Assembly (NCBI RefSeq): GCF_900156625.1 | Contig: NZ_FTOB01000001.1 | Span: forward strand, 62,001 to 126,000 | DNA length: 64,000 nt | Direction: 5' to 3' | Origin: Zobellia uliginosa | Lineage (GTDB): Bacteria; Bacteroidota; Bacteroidia; Flavobacteriales; Flavobacteriaceae | Shown: positions 1-8,805 of the stretch, one piece after another | How the letters are laid out: each line of letters starts with the position of its first letter | How positions within the stretch are numbered: the stretch's first letter is position 1 | Program-made: the position numbers and the translations under genes | The notes under the pieces: model-generated | Seen by the model: the letters and a program-made list of their open reading frames with translations, nothing else | Database searches by the model: none | What the model was told of the DNA's origin: nothing

Positions 1-253
1 AGCCTACCGTAAAAAACATGATAGTCGTCATGTATACAAAAATCGAATGGGCAGAAACCGTAATTTACCTTACCCTTTATTAAAAAGGGCCATAAAGGTC
101 AAATGGGTCTTGAAGAAAAATGCTTATCGGGAGCGGAAGCCCTCCCTAGACAGGACAAAAAAAACTTTACAGTTCCGCAAAGCCCTCCTTTTACCTCACC
201 TATTGGACCTCTCGCTATCGCGGGATAGACTCTCGCCCAAGCCCTTGACACAA
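1..253. other. Window-start region, no confident gene
   Basis: A plus-strand frame is open from the window edge to a stop at 280 and could encode a very basic C-terminus. It matches no family I recognise and is rich in Lys/Arg/Leu in the way chance frames over repeats often are. The DNA holds a small hairpin (CCCTTT at 73-78 with AAAGGG at 84-89) and a near-palindrome around CTATCGCGGGATAG near 216-230. A dispersed non-coding element next to a tRNA gene is more likely than a protein, but the end of a gene lying left of the window cannot be excluded. Confidence 0.3.
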
Positions 254-293
254 ACAAAAAAAGCCCATACATTTCTGTAAAGGCTTTCTTTTT
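254..293 (-). terminator. Intrinsic terminator after tRNA-Asn
   Basis: On the minus strand AAAGCC (287-282) and GGCTTT (265-260) can form a hairpin, followed by a T-rich run. It lies immediately 3' of the tRNA gene. The T-rich flanks on both sides would let it work in either direction. Confidence 0.6.
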
Positions 294-294
294 G

Positions 295-368
295 CTCCCC
301 CTCTTGGGCTCGAACCAAGGACCCTCTGATTAACAGTCAGATGCTCTAACCAACTGAGCTAAGGAGGA
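295..368 (-). tRNA. tRNA-Asn (anticodon GTT)
   Basis: The minus strand folds as a complete 74-base cloverleaf. It has a 7-bp acceptor stem (TCCTCCT with AGGGGGA, one G-T pair), a D arm with AGCTCAGTTGGTTAGAGC, an anticodon stem TCTGA/TCAGA around the loop CTGTTAA (anticodon GTT), and a T arm CTTGG-TTCGAGC-CCAAG. The discriminator base is G. The 3' CCA is not encoded, so it must be added after transcription. Confidence 0.95.
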
Positions 369-444
369 AAATATACCCGCTTTGTTTATCAAAGCGGGTG
401 CAAATATAATTGTTTTTTTTATTGTCCCAAATAAATTTTGCAAT

Positions 445-1803
445 CTATTTTCCGGTTAAATATCTATACAGGTCATTTCCGTTGGCAAATAGTATCAAAG
501 CAAGCAATAAAAAGAAGCCGATCATCTGTGCATATTCCAAAAATTTATCGCTTGGTTTTCGTCCGGAAACTATCTCATATAGCAAGAACATTACATGTCC
601 ACCATCTAAGGCGGGTATGGGCAAGAGGTTCAACACGCCCAACATTATCGACAAGAAAGCCGTAGTACCCCAGAACACTTCCCAGTTCCAAGTATTCGGA
701 AAAAGTCCGCCAATGGCCGCAAAACCACCTACACCTTTATATGCGCCCGTATCTGGGTTGAAAATTTTCTTCAATTGTTTTAGGTAGCCGGTAAATTTAC
801 TCACCCCTTTATTGATTCCTGCAGGAATAGACTGTGCAAAAGTGTATTTTTCCGTTTCCACACGTAAAAGTCCCCTTTGCTCCATATCCTTCATAGAGAG
901 CGACATCGGCCGAACACCTATTTGGGCGGAGTCATTGATCACTACAGGTATCACTTTACGTTCGTTGTTCCCACGAACAACGGTCAAATCTATTTTTTCT
1001 CCCTTATGGTTTTCCAGAATAGGTTTTACCTCATCAAAATAGGCTACCTTTTTTCCTGCGATCTCCACCACTTCGTCTTGAGGTTGAAGTCCGGCTTCTT
1101 TGTTCAACGACTCGGGCGAAACCTCCCCTATGATAAAGGGAATACGAGGTCCTAAAAACAAAGCACGGTCTTTATCCTCCATCAATGTAGCAATAAAGTC
1201 TACTGGAATGGCCTGTTCTATCGTTTGGCCGTCACGCTCTATCGTAATCGAGTTCCCCTCGATTATACTCATAAAGATTCCGTTGAAATCCTTCACTTTG
1301 TTCCCGTCAACGGCAAGAATCTTATCCCCTGTCTGAATACCCAGTTCATCACCTATCGTTTTCTCGATGACGTGAACCCCATCTTTCAAACTGTCCGCAG
1401 GAATGTATTGGTCACCATACCCATAGGCCATACCGATATAAATGACCAAGGCCAGGATAAAGTTTACCGTTACCCCGCCCAACATAATGATCAGGCGTTG
1501 CCAGGCTGGCTTACTTCTGAACTCCCATTCCTTGGGTTCTTCCTTCATTGCCTCGGTATCCATACTTTCGTCGATCATACCGGCTATTTTCACGTAGCCC
1601 CCTAACGGAAGCCAACCGATCCCGTAAACGGTCTCACCGATCTTCTTTTTAAATAGGGAAAACTTAACATCAAAGAAGAGGTAGAATTTCTCTACCCGGG
1701 TCTTAAATAATTTAGCTGGAATAAAATGCCCCATTTCGTGAAGCACTATCAATAACGAAAGGCTTAAAAGGAATTGTATAGTCTTAATAAGTAACGGACT
1801 CAT
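445..1803 (-). CDS. rseP: RIP zinc metalloprotease RseP (site-2 protease)
   Basis: Inner-membrane intramembrane protease of the M50B family. In other bacteria it cuts anti-sigma factors and remnant signal peptides inside the membrane. The 452 residues carry the zinc motif HEMGH at 22-26 in the first transmembrane helix. Two PDZ-like segments lie in the middle, roughly 125-320. The second catalytic motif, NLLPIPALDGG, is near 390-400, between the C-terminal helices. The length fits the family. It lies alone on the minus strand, divergent from the SCO1-like gene. Its substrates in this organism cannot be read from the sequence. Confidence 0.95.
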   Translation of the reverse strand: MSPLLIKTIQFLLSLSLLIVLHEMGHFIPAKLFKTRVEKFYLFFDVKFSLFKKKIGETVYGIGWLPLGGYVKIAGMIDESMDTEAMKEEPKEWEFRSKPAWQRLIIMLGGVTVNFILALVIYIGMAYGYGDQYIPADSLKDGVHVIEKTIGDELGIQTGDKILAVDGNKVKDFNGIFMSIIEGNSITIERDGQTIEQAIPVDFIATLMEDKDRALFLGPRIPFIIGEVSPESLNKEAGLQPQDEVVEIAGKKVAYFDEVKPILENHKGEKIDLTVVRGNNERKVIPVVINDSAQIGVRPMSLSMKDMEQRGLLRVETEKYTFAQSIPAGINKGVSKFTGYLKQLKKIFNPDTGAYKGVGGFAAIGGLFPNTWNWEVFWGTTAFLSIMLGVLNLLPIPALDGGHVMFLLYEIVSGRKPSDKFLEYAQMIGFFLLLALILFANGNDLYRYLTGK

Positions 1804-1940
1804 CTATAGTTTTCTATAATTAAAGAACTCATCTTGAATTCAGCCGACAAAAGTACACTTTTACGGCCGCTTAAAAAAAATTACTAGTCAACCTCAATTA
1901 TTTTTAAGAAAGATTTAGCAGCACTCCGAGGGGTCTAGTG

Positions 1941-1971
1941 TTGAATGCTCGTAATGTCTAACGTATCTTTG
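1941..1971 (+). promoter_or_regulatory. Bacteroidota-type promoter for the SCO1-like gene
   Basis: TTG at 1941-1943, 20 bases, then TATCTTTG at 1964-1971, a full match to the TTG/TAnnTTTG consensus of Bacteroidota housekeeping promoters. The start codon follows 11 bases later, so the 5' leader must be very short. Confidence 0.65.
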
Positions 1972-1982
1972 CTAAAAAGATT

Positions 1983-2660
1983 ATGCGCTCTTTTTTCGCC
2001 AAATACAAATTTTTCGGCCTTGTACTCTTAGGGATTTCATCCGTAATCGTTTATCTTTTCTACAACGCCCTACAACCCACCAAAATCTTAACGATCTACC
2101 AGCCCACCATGGTCAACCCCGAGCTCGTTGACAGCACCCTTCAATACAAAAGAAAATACCATACCATTGCCGATTTTGCACTGACCAATCAAAATGGCGA
2201 AACCATTACACAAGATGATTACGCCGATAAAATTTATATCGCCGACTTTTTCTTTACCACCTGCCCTACCATTTGCCCCATCATGACCAAGAATATGGCC
2301 GGCATACAGGAACGCATCAAAAATTTTGACGATGTACTGCTTTTGTCGCATTCGGTAACCCCAGAAATCGATTCCGTGGCCCAATTAAAAAAATACGCCA
2401 TAGAAAAAGGCGTTGACGATGCCAAATGGAATTTGGTAACGGGCGATAAAAAGCAGATATACGAATTGGCCAGAAAATCATATTTAGCGGTCAAAGACGA
2501 TGGCGACGGCGGACCTTTTGACATGATCCATACCGAAAACTTTATTTTGGTCGACAAGAAAAAACGCATTCGCGGATTTTACGACGGAACCAATCCTGAA
2601 GAGATAGAAAAGCTAATGGGCGACCTAGAAATCCTTAGGGCATCGTACGAAAAGAAATAG
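1983..2660 (+). CDS. SCO1/SenC family copper chaperone
   Basis: Membrane-anchored thioredoxin-fold protein of the SCO family, which delivers copper to the CuA centre of cytochrome c oxidase or acts as a thiol reductase. The 225 residues start with one N-terminal membrane helix (about 11-30), followed by a periplasmic domain. The copper ligands are visible as Cys94 and Cys98 in CPTIC and the distal His183 in the segment DMIHTENF. All three needed ligands are present, which supports a copper-binding role. The ATG is preferred because a consensus promoter ends 11 bases upstream. No oxidase genes are adjacent. Confidence 0.9.
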   Translation: MRSFFAKYKFFGLVLLGISSVIVYLFYNALQPTKILTIYQPTMVNPELVDSTLQYKRKYHTIADFALTNQNGETITQDDYADKIYIADFFFTTCPTICPIMTKNMAGIQERIKNFDDVLLLSHSVTPEIDSVAQLKKYAIEKGVDDAKWNLVTGDKKQIYELARKSYLAVKDDGDGGPFDMIHTENFILVDKKKRIRGFYDGTNPEEIEKLMGDLEILRASYEKK

Positions 2661-2749
2661 ATTCCCGGCCGAGCCAGTATACGCCAATTTTACTCCCTCT
2701 TTCATATCCCTTGTGCTACCGCAGCTTTAAAGAGCGGAAACTTCCCGAT

Positions 2750-2806
2750 TTTTAGGATTTTTTGGGATTACGGAGCCTCATTTTAGGATAAATTATGCTA
2801 CTTTTG
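2750..2806 (+). promoter_or_regulatory. feo promoter region with repeated TTTTAGGAT
   Basis: A consensus -7 element TACTTTTG lies at 2799-2806, 29 bases before the feoA start. There is no TTG at the usual -33 spacing. Two exact copies of TTTTAGGAT occur at 2750-2758 and 2781-2789. They are 31 bases apart start to start, about three helical turns, with the second just upstream of the -7 element. They could be activator or repressor half-sites. Iron-dependent control is expected for feo, but the binding protein is not known. Confidence 0.45.
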
Positions 2807-2835
2807 TCCTTACTTATAATCAATCTAAATAAACA

Positions 2836-3081
2836 TTGATAACTACGGTCGCGCAACTTAAAAAAGGACAAAAAGGAATCATCAAAGAATTCTCAGATGA
2901 TTCGCTCCCCATAAAACTATTGGAATTGGGTTGTTTGCCCGGAAACGAAATAGAGTTAATTCAAATTGCGCCTTTCAAAGACCCCATCTACATCAATGTC
3001 AACGGTTCACATATTGCCATTAGGCGCGAAACGGCCCAGCTTATTGAACTCGATATTATAGATGATACCCCGGCGCTATGA
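2836..3081 (+). CDS. feoA: FeoA, ferrous iron transport accessory protein
   Basis: Small cytosolic SH3-like protein that supports the FeoB iron channel. The 81 residues show the FeoA pattern: a Gly-rich turn after an early hydrophobic strand, the central LELGCLPGNEIELI segment, and a final strand ending near IAIRRETAQLIEL. Translation appears to start at TTG, since no ATG or GTG fits the frame and the -7 promoter element lies just upstream. The stop overlaps the feoB start as ATGA, indicating coupled translation. Confidence 0.9.
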   Translation: MITTVAQLKKGQKGIIKEFSDDSLPIKLLELGCLPGNEIELIQIAPFKDPIYINVNGSHIAIRRETAQLIELDIIDDTPAL

Positions 3082-5315
3082 GCAAACAAATCAATGTTGC
3101 CCTTATAGGCAACCCTAACACAGGTAAAACTTCCGTTTTCAACCAACTGACGGGATTGAAACAAAAGGTTGGCAATTACCCCGGCATTACCGTTGAAAAA
3201 AAAGAAGGTATTTGCAAATTACCCCGTGGCGTAAAAGCCCATATTCTTGATTTGCCCGGCACCTACAGCCTTAATACGACCTCTTTGGACGAGAGCGTTG
3301 CCGTTGAGCTTTTACTGAACAAAAACGACAAGAACCATCCCGACGTGGCCATAGTGGTTTCAGATGTTGAAAACCTGAAGCGAAACCTTTTGCTGTTCAC
3401 ACAGATCAAAGACCTTAAAATACCGGCCATTCTTGTCATTAACATGGCCGACCGCATGTCGCGCAAGGGAATTTCGGTAGATATTGCACTCCTAGAACAA
3501 AAATTGAATACCAAAATCGCCTTGGTCAGTACAAGAAAAGGGGTGGGTATCGACCGTATAAAGGAGCTCATCACCGATTACAAAAACCTCTCTACCGAAC
3601 AGAACGTTGACATTACGGTAATTTCACCTGAATATTTTGACAAACTCAGGTCGGCATTCCCTAACGAAGACCTCTATAAGTTGTGGCTTGTGATCACGCA
3701 AGACGTCAACTTCATGCCCATTGAAAAAAAGCTGTTCAAAGATGCTACATCCTTCGCTACCAAATCAAAATCGGAGCTGAAGCGATTACAGCAAAAAGAA
3801 ACCATTCTAAGATATCAGTTTATCAACGGCATCCTAAAGGAAACCTACAAAGTCGATTTGGCCGCGGCCAAAGGCTTAAGGGCTTCTTTTGACAAAATAC
3901 TGACGCATAAAGTATTCGGCTACGTCATTTTCTTTGCCATACTGCTTACCATATTTCAAGCCATATACGATTGGAGTGGATATCCACAAGACTTGATAGA
4001 AACCTTCTTTGCGAACGCAAGCGGATGGGTCAAAGATACCCTGCCTCCCGGGGTGTTCACCAACCTCATTGCCGAAGGGGTCTTAACAGGTATCGGCGGC
4101 ATTGTCATGTTCATTCCGCAAATTGCCTTTTTATTCCTCTTTATATCGCTTTTAGAAGAAACGGGCTATATGAGCCGTGTAGTGTTCTTAATGGACCGCC
4201 TAATGCGCCCTTTCGGCCTGAGCGGCAAGAGTGTCGTCCCCCTAATGTCGGGTACCGCCTGCGCCATCCCTGCGGTAATGGCCACCCGTACCATTGAAAA
4301 TTGGAAGGAACGGCTGATTACCATACTCGTTACGCCTTTTACCACCTGCTCGGCGCGATTGCCGATTTACATCATTATCATCGCCTTGGTCATTCCCGAA
4401 GGCAGTATTCTTGGACTGAGCTACAAAGCCTTGACCTTAATGCTCCTATACCTGATCGGTTTTGCGGCGGCCATTCTTTCGGCCATGGTATTGAATAAGA
4501 TATTGAAAATCAAAGGTCGATCCTTTTTTGTGGTCGAAATGCCCAACTACAAATTACCACTACCCAAAAACGTGGCCTACACGGTATGGGAGAAAACCAG
4601 AAGTTTTGTTTTAGGGGCAGGAAAGATCATCTTGGCCATTTCCGTGGTGCTTTGGTTCCTAGGCTCGAATGGTTATGCCGACGATTTTAAGAATGCCGAT
4701 GAAATCGTAACCAACCGAATCAAGAAAGAAGGGTTTTCCGATTTTAACCAGGCCAATATCCAAAACGAACTATCGGCCTATAAATCGGCCTTAAAAGACA
4801 GCATAAGCAACAATATATATACCATTGATGCCGCGGCCCTCTCCGATTCCATAGCACTAAAAAAGACCTTTCTCGAAGAAAGGGCCTTGCACCAAGAGAT
4901 TTCGAGCTACAAATTAGAGAATTCCTATATGGGCTATATGGGCAAGGCCATCGAGCCAGTGGTCCATCCCTTGGGCTACGATTGGAAAATAGGTATTGCC
5001 GTACTCACTTCATTTGCCGCACGTGAAGTATTCGTGGGTACCTTGGCCACCATATACAGCGTGGGCAGTGACGAGGAGCAGACCATTCAAAACCGGATGG
5101 CCGCCGAAATCAACCCCAAGACCAAAAAACCATTGTTCAACTTGGCTTCCGGCATTTCGCTCCTGCTATTTTATGCCTTCGCCATGCAATGTATGAGTAC
5201 GTTGGCAGTGGTCAAACGAGAGACAAACACATGGAAATGGCCCGCCGCACAATTGGTATTTATGAGTTCTTTTGCCTATATTGTTGCTCTGGTCGCCTAT
5301 CAAATACTAAAATAA
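3078..5315 (+). CDS. feoB: FeoB, ferrous iron transporter
   Basis: Inner-membrane GTP-dependent Fe(II) uptake protein of 745 residues. The N-terminal G domain shows G1 GNPNTGKT (11-18), G3 DLPG (58-61) and G4 NMAD (122-125). A helical spacer domain follows. The membrane part starts near 275 and contains the two Gate-type segments, including the conserved PLMSGTACAIPAVMATR stretch. A hydrophilic loop of roughly 90 residues (about 530-620) precedes the last helices. It is the second gene of a three-gene feo operon. The length is typical for Bacteroidota FeoB, without a fused FeoA. Confidence 0.97.
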   Translation: MSKQINVALIGNPNTGKTSVFNQLTGLKQKVGNYPGITVEKKEGICKLPRGVKAHILDLPGTYSLNTTSLDESVAVELLLNKNDKNHPDVAIVVSDVENLKRNLLLFTQIKDLKIPAILVINMADRMSRKGISVDIALLEQKLNTKIALVSTRKGVGIDRIKELITDYKNLSTEQNVDITVISPEYFDKLRSAFPNEDLYKLWLVITQDVNFMPIEKKLFKDATSFATKSKSELKRLQQKETILRYQFINGILKETYKVDLAAAKGLRASFDKILTHKVFGYVIFFAILLTIFQAIYDWSGYPQDLIETFFANASGWVKDTLPPGVFTNLIAEGVLTGIGGIVMFIPQIAFLFLFISLLEETGYMSRVVFLMDRLMRPFGLSGKSVVPLMSGTACAIPAVMATRTIENWKERLITILVTPFTTCSARLPIYIIIIALVIPEGSILGLSYKALTLMLLYLIGFAAAILSAMVLNKILKIKGRSFFVVEMPNYKLPLPKNVAYTVWEKTRSFVLGAGKIILAISVVLWFLGSNGYADDFKNADEIVTNRIKKEGFSDFNQANIQNELSAYKSALKDSISNNIYTIDAAALSDSIALKKTFLEERALHQEISSYKLENSYMGYMGKAIEPVVHPLGYDWKIGIAVLTSFAAREVFVGTLATIYSVGSDEEQTIQNRMAAEINPKTKKPLFNLASGISLLLFYAFAMQCMSTLAVVKRETNTWKWPAAQLVFMSSFAYIVALVAYQILK

Positions 5316-5316
5316 A

Positions 5317-5466
5317 ATGGGCGTACTTCAACCCATATTGGTTTATATCGTAGTTGCTATTTCCGCAGCTTATTTAGTGAAGAAATTCCTTTTGCCCAAA
5401 ACATTGTTCTCCAACAAAAAAGGCAGTAGCAAAGCTTGTGGGCAAGATGGCTGTGGCTGTCATTAA
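5317..5466 (+). CDS. FeoB-associated Cys-rich membrane protein
   Basis: A 49-codon gene starting one base after the feoB stop. It has one N-terminal membrane helix (about 6-26), a basic stretch, and a C-terminus with three cysteines and a final histidine (ACGQDGCGCH). Its position and layout match the FeoB-associated Cys-rich membrane protein family often found after feoB in Bacteroidota and Firmicutes. It probably acts with FeoB, perhaps like FeoC or as a metal or redox contact, but that role is inference. Confidence 0.8.
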   Translation: MGVLQPILVYIVVAISAAYLVKKFLLPKTLFSNKKGSSKACGQDGCGCH

Positions 5467-5599
5467 CCTTGCTACACCCTTGCCGTACCCGCTACTTATG
5501 TAAGTTAATTCGTTAACAAAAGGATAAATCGGTATTAAATAAATCAAAAAAGGCATGCTTTCCTCAATGCTATCGCTTTTTTTTGAATAGCCATTAACG

Positions 5600-7150
5600 A
5601 TGATTATGTCAAGAGCATTTGCCTTCCCGTTCGTATTTTGCCTATTATTTAGCGCGGCACAACATGCCCAAAGTTTAAGCTCAACCATTGTAGACTCCGT
5701 CTCGAAAAAGCCGGTACCCTATGCCACGGTGCAGTTGAACAACAAAGGGATGATTACCAATGAAGAGGGCAAGTTCAAGTTTTTGCTCAAAGACCGGATA
5801 GCGGCTTCCGATTCCCTTTTTATTTCCTGTATCGGATACGAATCTATAGGAAGACCAATTTCAGAATTTACCGACAGCCTGATCTATCTCAGGCCCAAGG
5901 CAATCGAACTTCGAGAAGTTATCGTATCGAACAAAAATTACGAGCCCAAGGAAATTATTGAACTCGTTGAGGAAAACATTGAAAAAAACTACAACAGCGG
6001 ACTTTCCAAAAAGCGTCTTTTCTTAAGGGAAACCTATCAGAACAGTATCATCAAGACCAACTACGAAATCAAAAAATCGACCATTGATGCCTTCAACAAA
6101 AATTTCATCGACAGCGTAATACAGACCATTCCCAAAAACAATGTGTACTATACCGAAATGTTGGGCGACCTCTATGTTTCCGACGATGCCGAAAAGCAAA
6201 AACTAGACCTTATAAAGGCTTCCGAACTGTACGACAAGAGCAAAGACCTCGATATAGAAATGCTCGAAAAAAAGTTTAATAAAATTGCCAAGGAAAATAT
6301 TAAAACCGACTCCTACTTTAAGATAAAATCAGGACTCTTCGGGACCAAGGTAGATGCCGAAGACATAGGCGATGTTTTTAAGGAGGAAGTTGATTCTACC
6401 GATGTTGCCGCCCTAAACAAACATATTGAGGAAGAGAAGAAAAACAAAGAGGAAAGACGTGAATTTTTTCTTGAATACAAACGGAAAACCTTGGGCAATC
6501 TTTTTCAGAACCTTCCCATTTTTAAGGATAGCGACTACAACGTTATTTACAAGCCCAGGCGTTACGAACTCACGCTTGAAAACCACACTTACATTGGCGA
6601 CCAGGCCGTATATGTCATTCGCTTTGTGCCCGATGGCTCCCCTGAATTTGAAGGCGTGCTCTACATCAACTCCGATGACTTCGCCTTGATTCGAATGGAC
6701 TTCGAGAATACAAAACCCCTACGCGATTTTAAATTGCTCGGTATTTCGGTGAACGAATATCTGGCCAAAGGAAGCATTCTGTTCGACAAGGGCCCCGACC
6801 AAAAATACTACTTACGCTACTACAACATTATAAAAGGCGTTCGCGCTGGAATTAAAAGGCCCTTGACCATTATCGAAAAGAACAAACACGTTAAGGGAAG
6901 GCGAAAACAGAACGAACTGGCCCTAAAGATCGATGCCTCCTTTGGCAATATCAACCGATACGAGCTGGTGGTTTTTGATGAAGAACCCATCAATTCGGGC
7001 CAATTTGATGCCTTTAAAGAAAAAACAGACGTACTTCCCACCTATATGCCCGACTATGACCCCAACTTTTGGAAAGGTTACGACATTATAGAGCCTAATC
7101 AGGCCATTAAGGAGTTTACTTCAGAAGTACAATCGGAGTCGGAGTACTAG
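5600..7150 (+). CDS. Carboxypeptidase-regulatory-like domain envelope protein (DUF5686-like)
   Basis: Exported protein of 516 residues. After a signal peptide (about 1-23) comes a carboxypeptidase-D regulatory-like beta sandwich (about 27-100), seen in the VPYATVQLNNKGMITNEEGKF segment. A long region follows with the shape of Bacteroidota DUF5686-type outer-surface proteins: a Lys/Glu-rich helical part near 270-295, then beta-rich sequence. The function is unknown, and outer-membrane or surface location is inferred. The stop codon overlaps the convergent DUF423 gene through a shared CTAG. Confidence 0.7.
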   Translation: MIMSRAFAFPFVFCLLFSAAQHAQSLSSTIVDSVSKKPVPYATVQLNNKGMITNEEGKFKFLLKDRIAASDSLFISCIGYESIGRPISEFTDSLIYLRPKAIELREVIVSNKNYEPKEIIELVEENIEKNYNSGLSKKRLFLRETYQNSIIKTNYEIKKSTIDAFNKNFIDSVIQTIPKNNVYYTEMLGDLYVSDDAEKQKLDLIKASELYDKSKDLDIEMLEKKFNKIAKENIKTDSYFKIKSGLFGTKVDAEDIGDVFKEEVDSTDVAALNKHIEEEKKNKEERREFFLEYKRKTLGNLFQNLPIFKDSDYNVIYKPRRYELTLENHTYIGDQAVYVIRFVPDGSPEFEGVLYINSDDFALIRMDFENTKPLRDFKLLGISVNEYLAKGSILFDKGPDQKYYLRYYNIIKGVRAGIKRPLTIIEKNKHVKGRRKQNELALKIDASFGNINRYELVVFDEEPINSGQFDAFKEKTDVLPTYMPDYDPNFWKGYDIIEPNQAIKEFTSEVQSESEY

Positions 7151-7533
7151 ACCCAGTTCCGAAGAAAGCTGTACAACAACAGGGCCCAACCACACACCAA
7201 CAATAAGCCGCCAAGGGGAGTTACAGGCCCTAAAAACCGAAGTTTCCTTCCTTTGGCAGCGCTAATCACCAAAGCGTATATACTAAAGGAGAACAAGAAG
7301 GTGCCTATTACGAAACTATAGACCATATACCCCTGAAAGGCAACATCCATATTAAAGTTGAATCCGATGAGAAGCAATACTATCGCATGGTACATTTGAT
7401 ATTTCACCCCGGTCTCAAAACTTTTGAGCTGATCTTCGGAAAGCAACTTCTTAAGGGCATGGGCGCCAAAGGCACCAAACACAACCGCTAAAAGACCATA
7501 TAATGCACCAATAATTTGAGCCAGTAGAACCAT
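7147..7533 (-). CDS. DUF423 family membrane protein
   Basis: Small inner-membrane protein of 128 residues with four predicted helices. It shows the DUF423 (YgdD-like) signature: the N-terminal GALYGLLAVVFGAFGAHALK segment, a middle KYQMYHAIVLLL helix, and a C-terminal TPLGGLLLVCGWALL helix. The family is widespread but its function is not established. It is convergent with the upstream gene, and the four-base palindrome CTAG gives a TAG stop to both. Confidence 0.88.
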   Translation of the reverse strand: MVLLAQIIGALYGLLAVVFGAFGAHALKKLLSEDQLKSFETGVKYQMYHAIVLLLIGFNFNMDVAFQGYMVYSFVIGTFLFSFSIYALVISAAKGRKLRFLGPVTPLGGLLLVCGWALLLYSFLRNWV

Positions 7534-7630
7534 GAATGAATTTTAAAACAAAGATAGGCCTTAAGCCTTCTAAAAGCAAAGAGCCGCCCTACAGTAGAAC
7601 GGCTCTTGCAATATAAATTTTGAAAACTAT

Positions 7631-7999
7631 CTATCCCTTGTCATCGTAGAAGAACTGCTCTTTTACAATTTTACCTTCCTTCACTTCGTATACCGCTATT
7701 TCCGACATGCTCGAACGCTGCCCCGATGGCTTATGGGTGGTATCCATGGTAAATTTTACCGAAAACCAGTTGTCTGCCACTACCGGGTTTGAGGCCTTAC
7801 TACTGTGCACCTCAAAATTCTCGCGCCACCACTCCCCTTTTTTCTTAATGCCTTCGAAGCCTTCAACATAGGCTCCTTCGCCTTTACCATCGTTTTCTAT
7901 ACTGACGATTTTTTCACTGTACAATTCCTTGTACGGCTTTTCAAAATCACCTGAATTGCACCATGCGACCAATTTTGCCGCAATTTCATCTGTTTCCAT
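7631..7999 (-). CDS. SnoaL-like / NTF2-fold protein
   Basis: Cytosolic protein of 122 residues with a nuclear transport factor 2 (SnoaL-like) fold. It begins with an alpha helix (TDEIAAKLVAWCNSGDF), continues with the YSEKIVSIEN strand, and ends in an antiparallel sheet with a SEIAVYEVKEGKIVKEQFFY segment. Substrate and role are unknown. I use the ATG at 7999 rather than the upstream GTG at 8044, because a promoter-like TTG/TATTTTG pair overlaps the upstream stretch and the fold starts right after this Met. Confidence 0.75.
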   Translation of the reverse strand: METDEIAAKLVAWCNSGDFEKPYKELYSEKIVSIENDGKGEGAYVEGFEGIKKKGEWWRENFEVHSSKASNPVVADNWFSVKFTMDTTHKPSGQRSSMSEIAVYEVKEGKIVKEQFFYDDKG

Positions 8000-8025
8000 A
8001 ACTGTTCGTATTATTGATTCCACAA

Positions 8026-8055
8026 CAAAATACGACACATTCACCTGAATAACAA
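8026..8055 (-). promoter_or_regulatory. Possible promoter of the SnoaL-like gene
   Basis: On the minus strand, TTG (8055-8053) and TATTTTG (8032-8026) are separated by 20 bases. The -7 element is one base short of TAnnTTTG, so this is a near match only. It supports starting the downstream gene at 7999. Confidence 0.35.
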
Positions 8056-8119
8056 AACCCTGCGAACGATTTAAAGCAGACTTAATACGGAAAGCAAATA
8101 AAAAATCCTGTGCGGTAGG

Positions 8120-8551
8120 CTAATTCGGTTCTACGGGCAACTTGCTCGAAAGCAAATCGAACAATTGCTGGGTTTCTGTAGAATCTTTAAGGTTGATAAA
8201 GAGTTTTAACGAATCGTGATGTACGATCTTTATCTTTTGGTTTTCAAGGTTATCGATATATACGTATACCTTTTTATCGGTAAGCGAATCTTTAAATTCC
8301 CTAAAAACACCTTTTTCCTTTTGGAAGGCGGAAAAGCCGTTAAGCCGTACCATGGGAGGTATTCTCTCGACTAAATCAACACTGTCTAAAGCGGAAAACG
8401 GAACTTTTTGTAGATAGAAGCCAGAAACGACCCGCATTCCGGTTGCATCGGTTTTGGTCCAGTTTTTAAAATGTAAAACAAAGACCGAAAGACATACAAT
8501 TACCGTAAGTACGCCCAAAATGTTCCACAATAGATGTCCTTTTTTCTGCAT
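8120..8551 (-). CDS. Hypothetical membrane-anchored protein
   Basis: Unrecognised protein of 143 residues when started at the ATG at 8551. The frame extends upstream to 8620, but the residues added are Cys/Trp/Arg-rich and do not look like a signal. It has one N-terminal membrane helix (about 8-28). The rest is a soluble domain with alternating strands and a final helix (STETQQLFDLLSSKL), the general shape of a PH-like domain. No motif suggests a reaction. It stands alone between the SnoaL-like gene and the divergent GH63-type gene. Confidence 0.6.
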   Translation of the reverse strand: MQKKGHLLWNILGVLTVIVCLSVFVLHFKNWTKTDATGMRVVSGFYLQKVPFSALDSVDLVERIPPMVRLNGFSAFQKEKGVFREFKDSLTDKKVYVYIDNLENQKIKIVHHDSLKLFINLKDSTETQQLFDLLSSKLPVEPN

Positions 8552-8805
8552 ATTCAAGTAATTTCCCGATTTTGACCATGACCGACAAAACCATCTGCCA
8601 ATCACTCTATGAACGCACAAAATTGATGAAAATTTCCGATAGTGCTCAAAATTTTACCACACCGGTCATTTATATTTTGTGAGCAGCCGTTTATATGTCT
8701 AAATTTAAGTAAAATTATAAACTGGTTTTTATCGGGCAGACTACGGCACATTTGTACGGTAGTTCAGGTCGAAAGGGACAACTTTCCATAAGCAATAAAT
8801 ACAAT

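Noticed and set aside
47-280. 77-codon plus-strand frame near the window start
   Set aside because: Basic, low-complexity product with no recognised family, open from the window edge and ending inside the tRNA terminator. It is listed only as an uncertain region.
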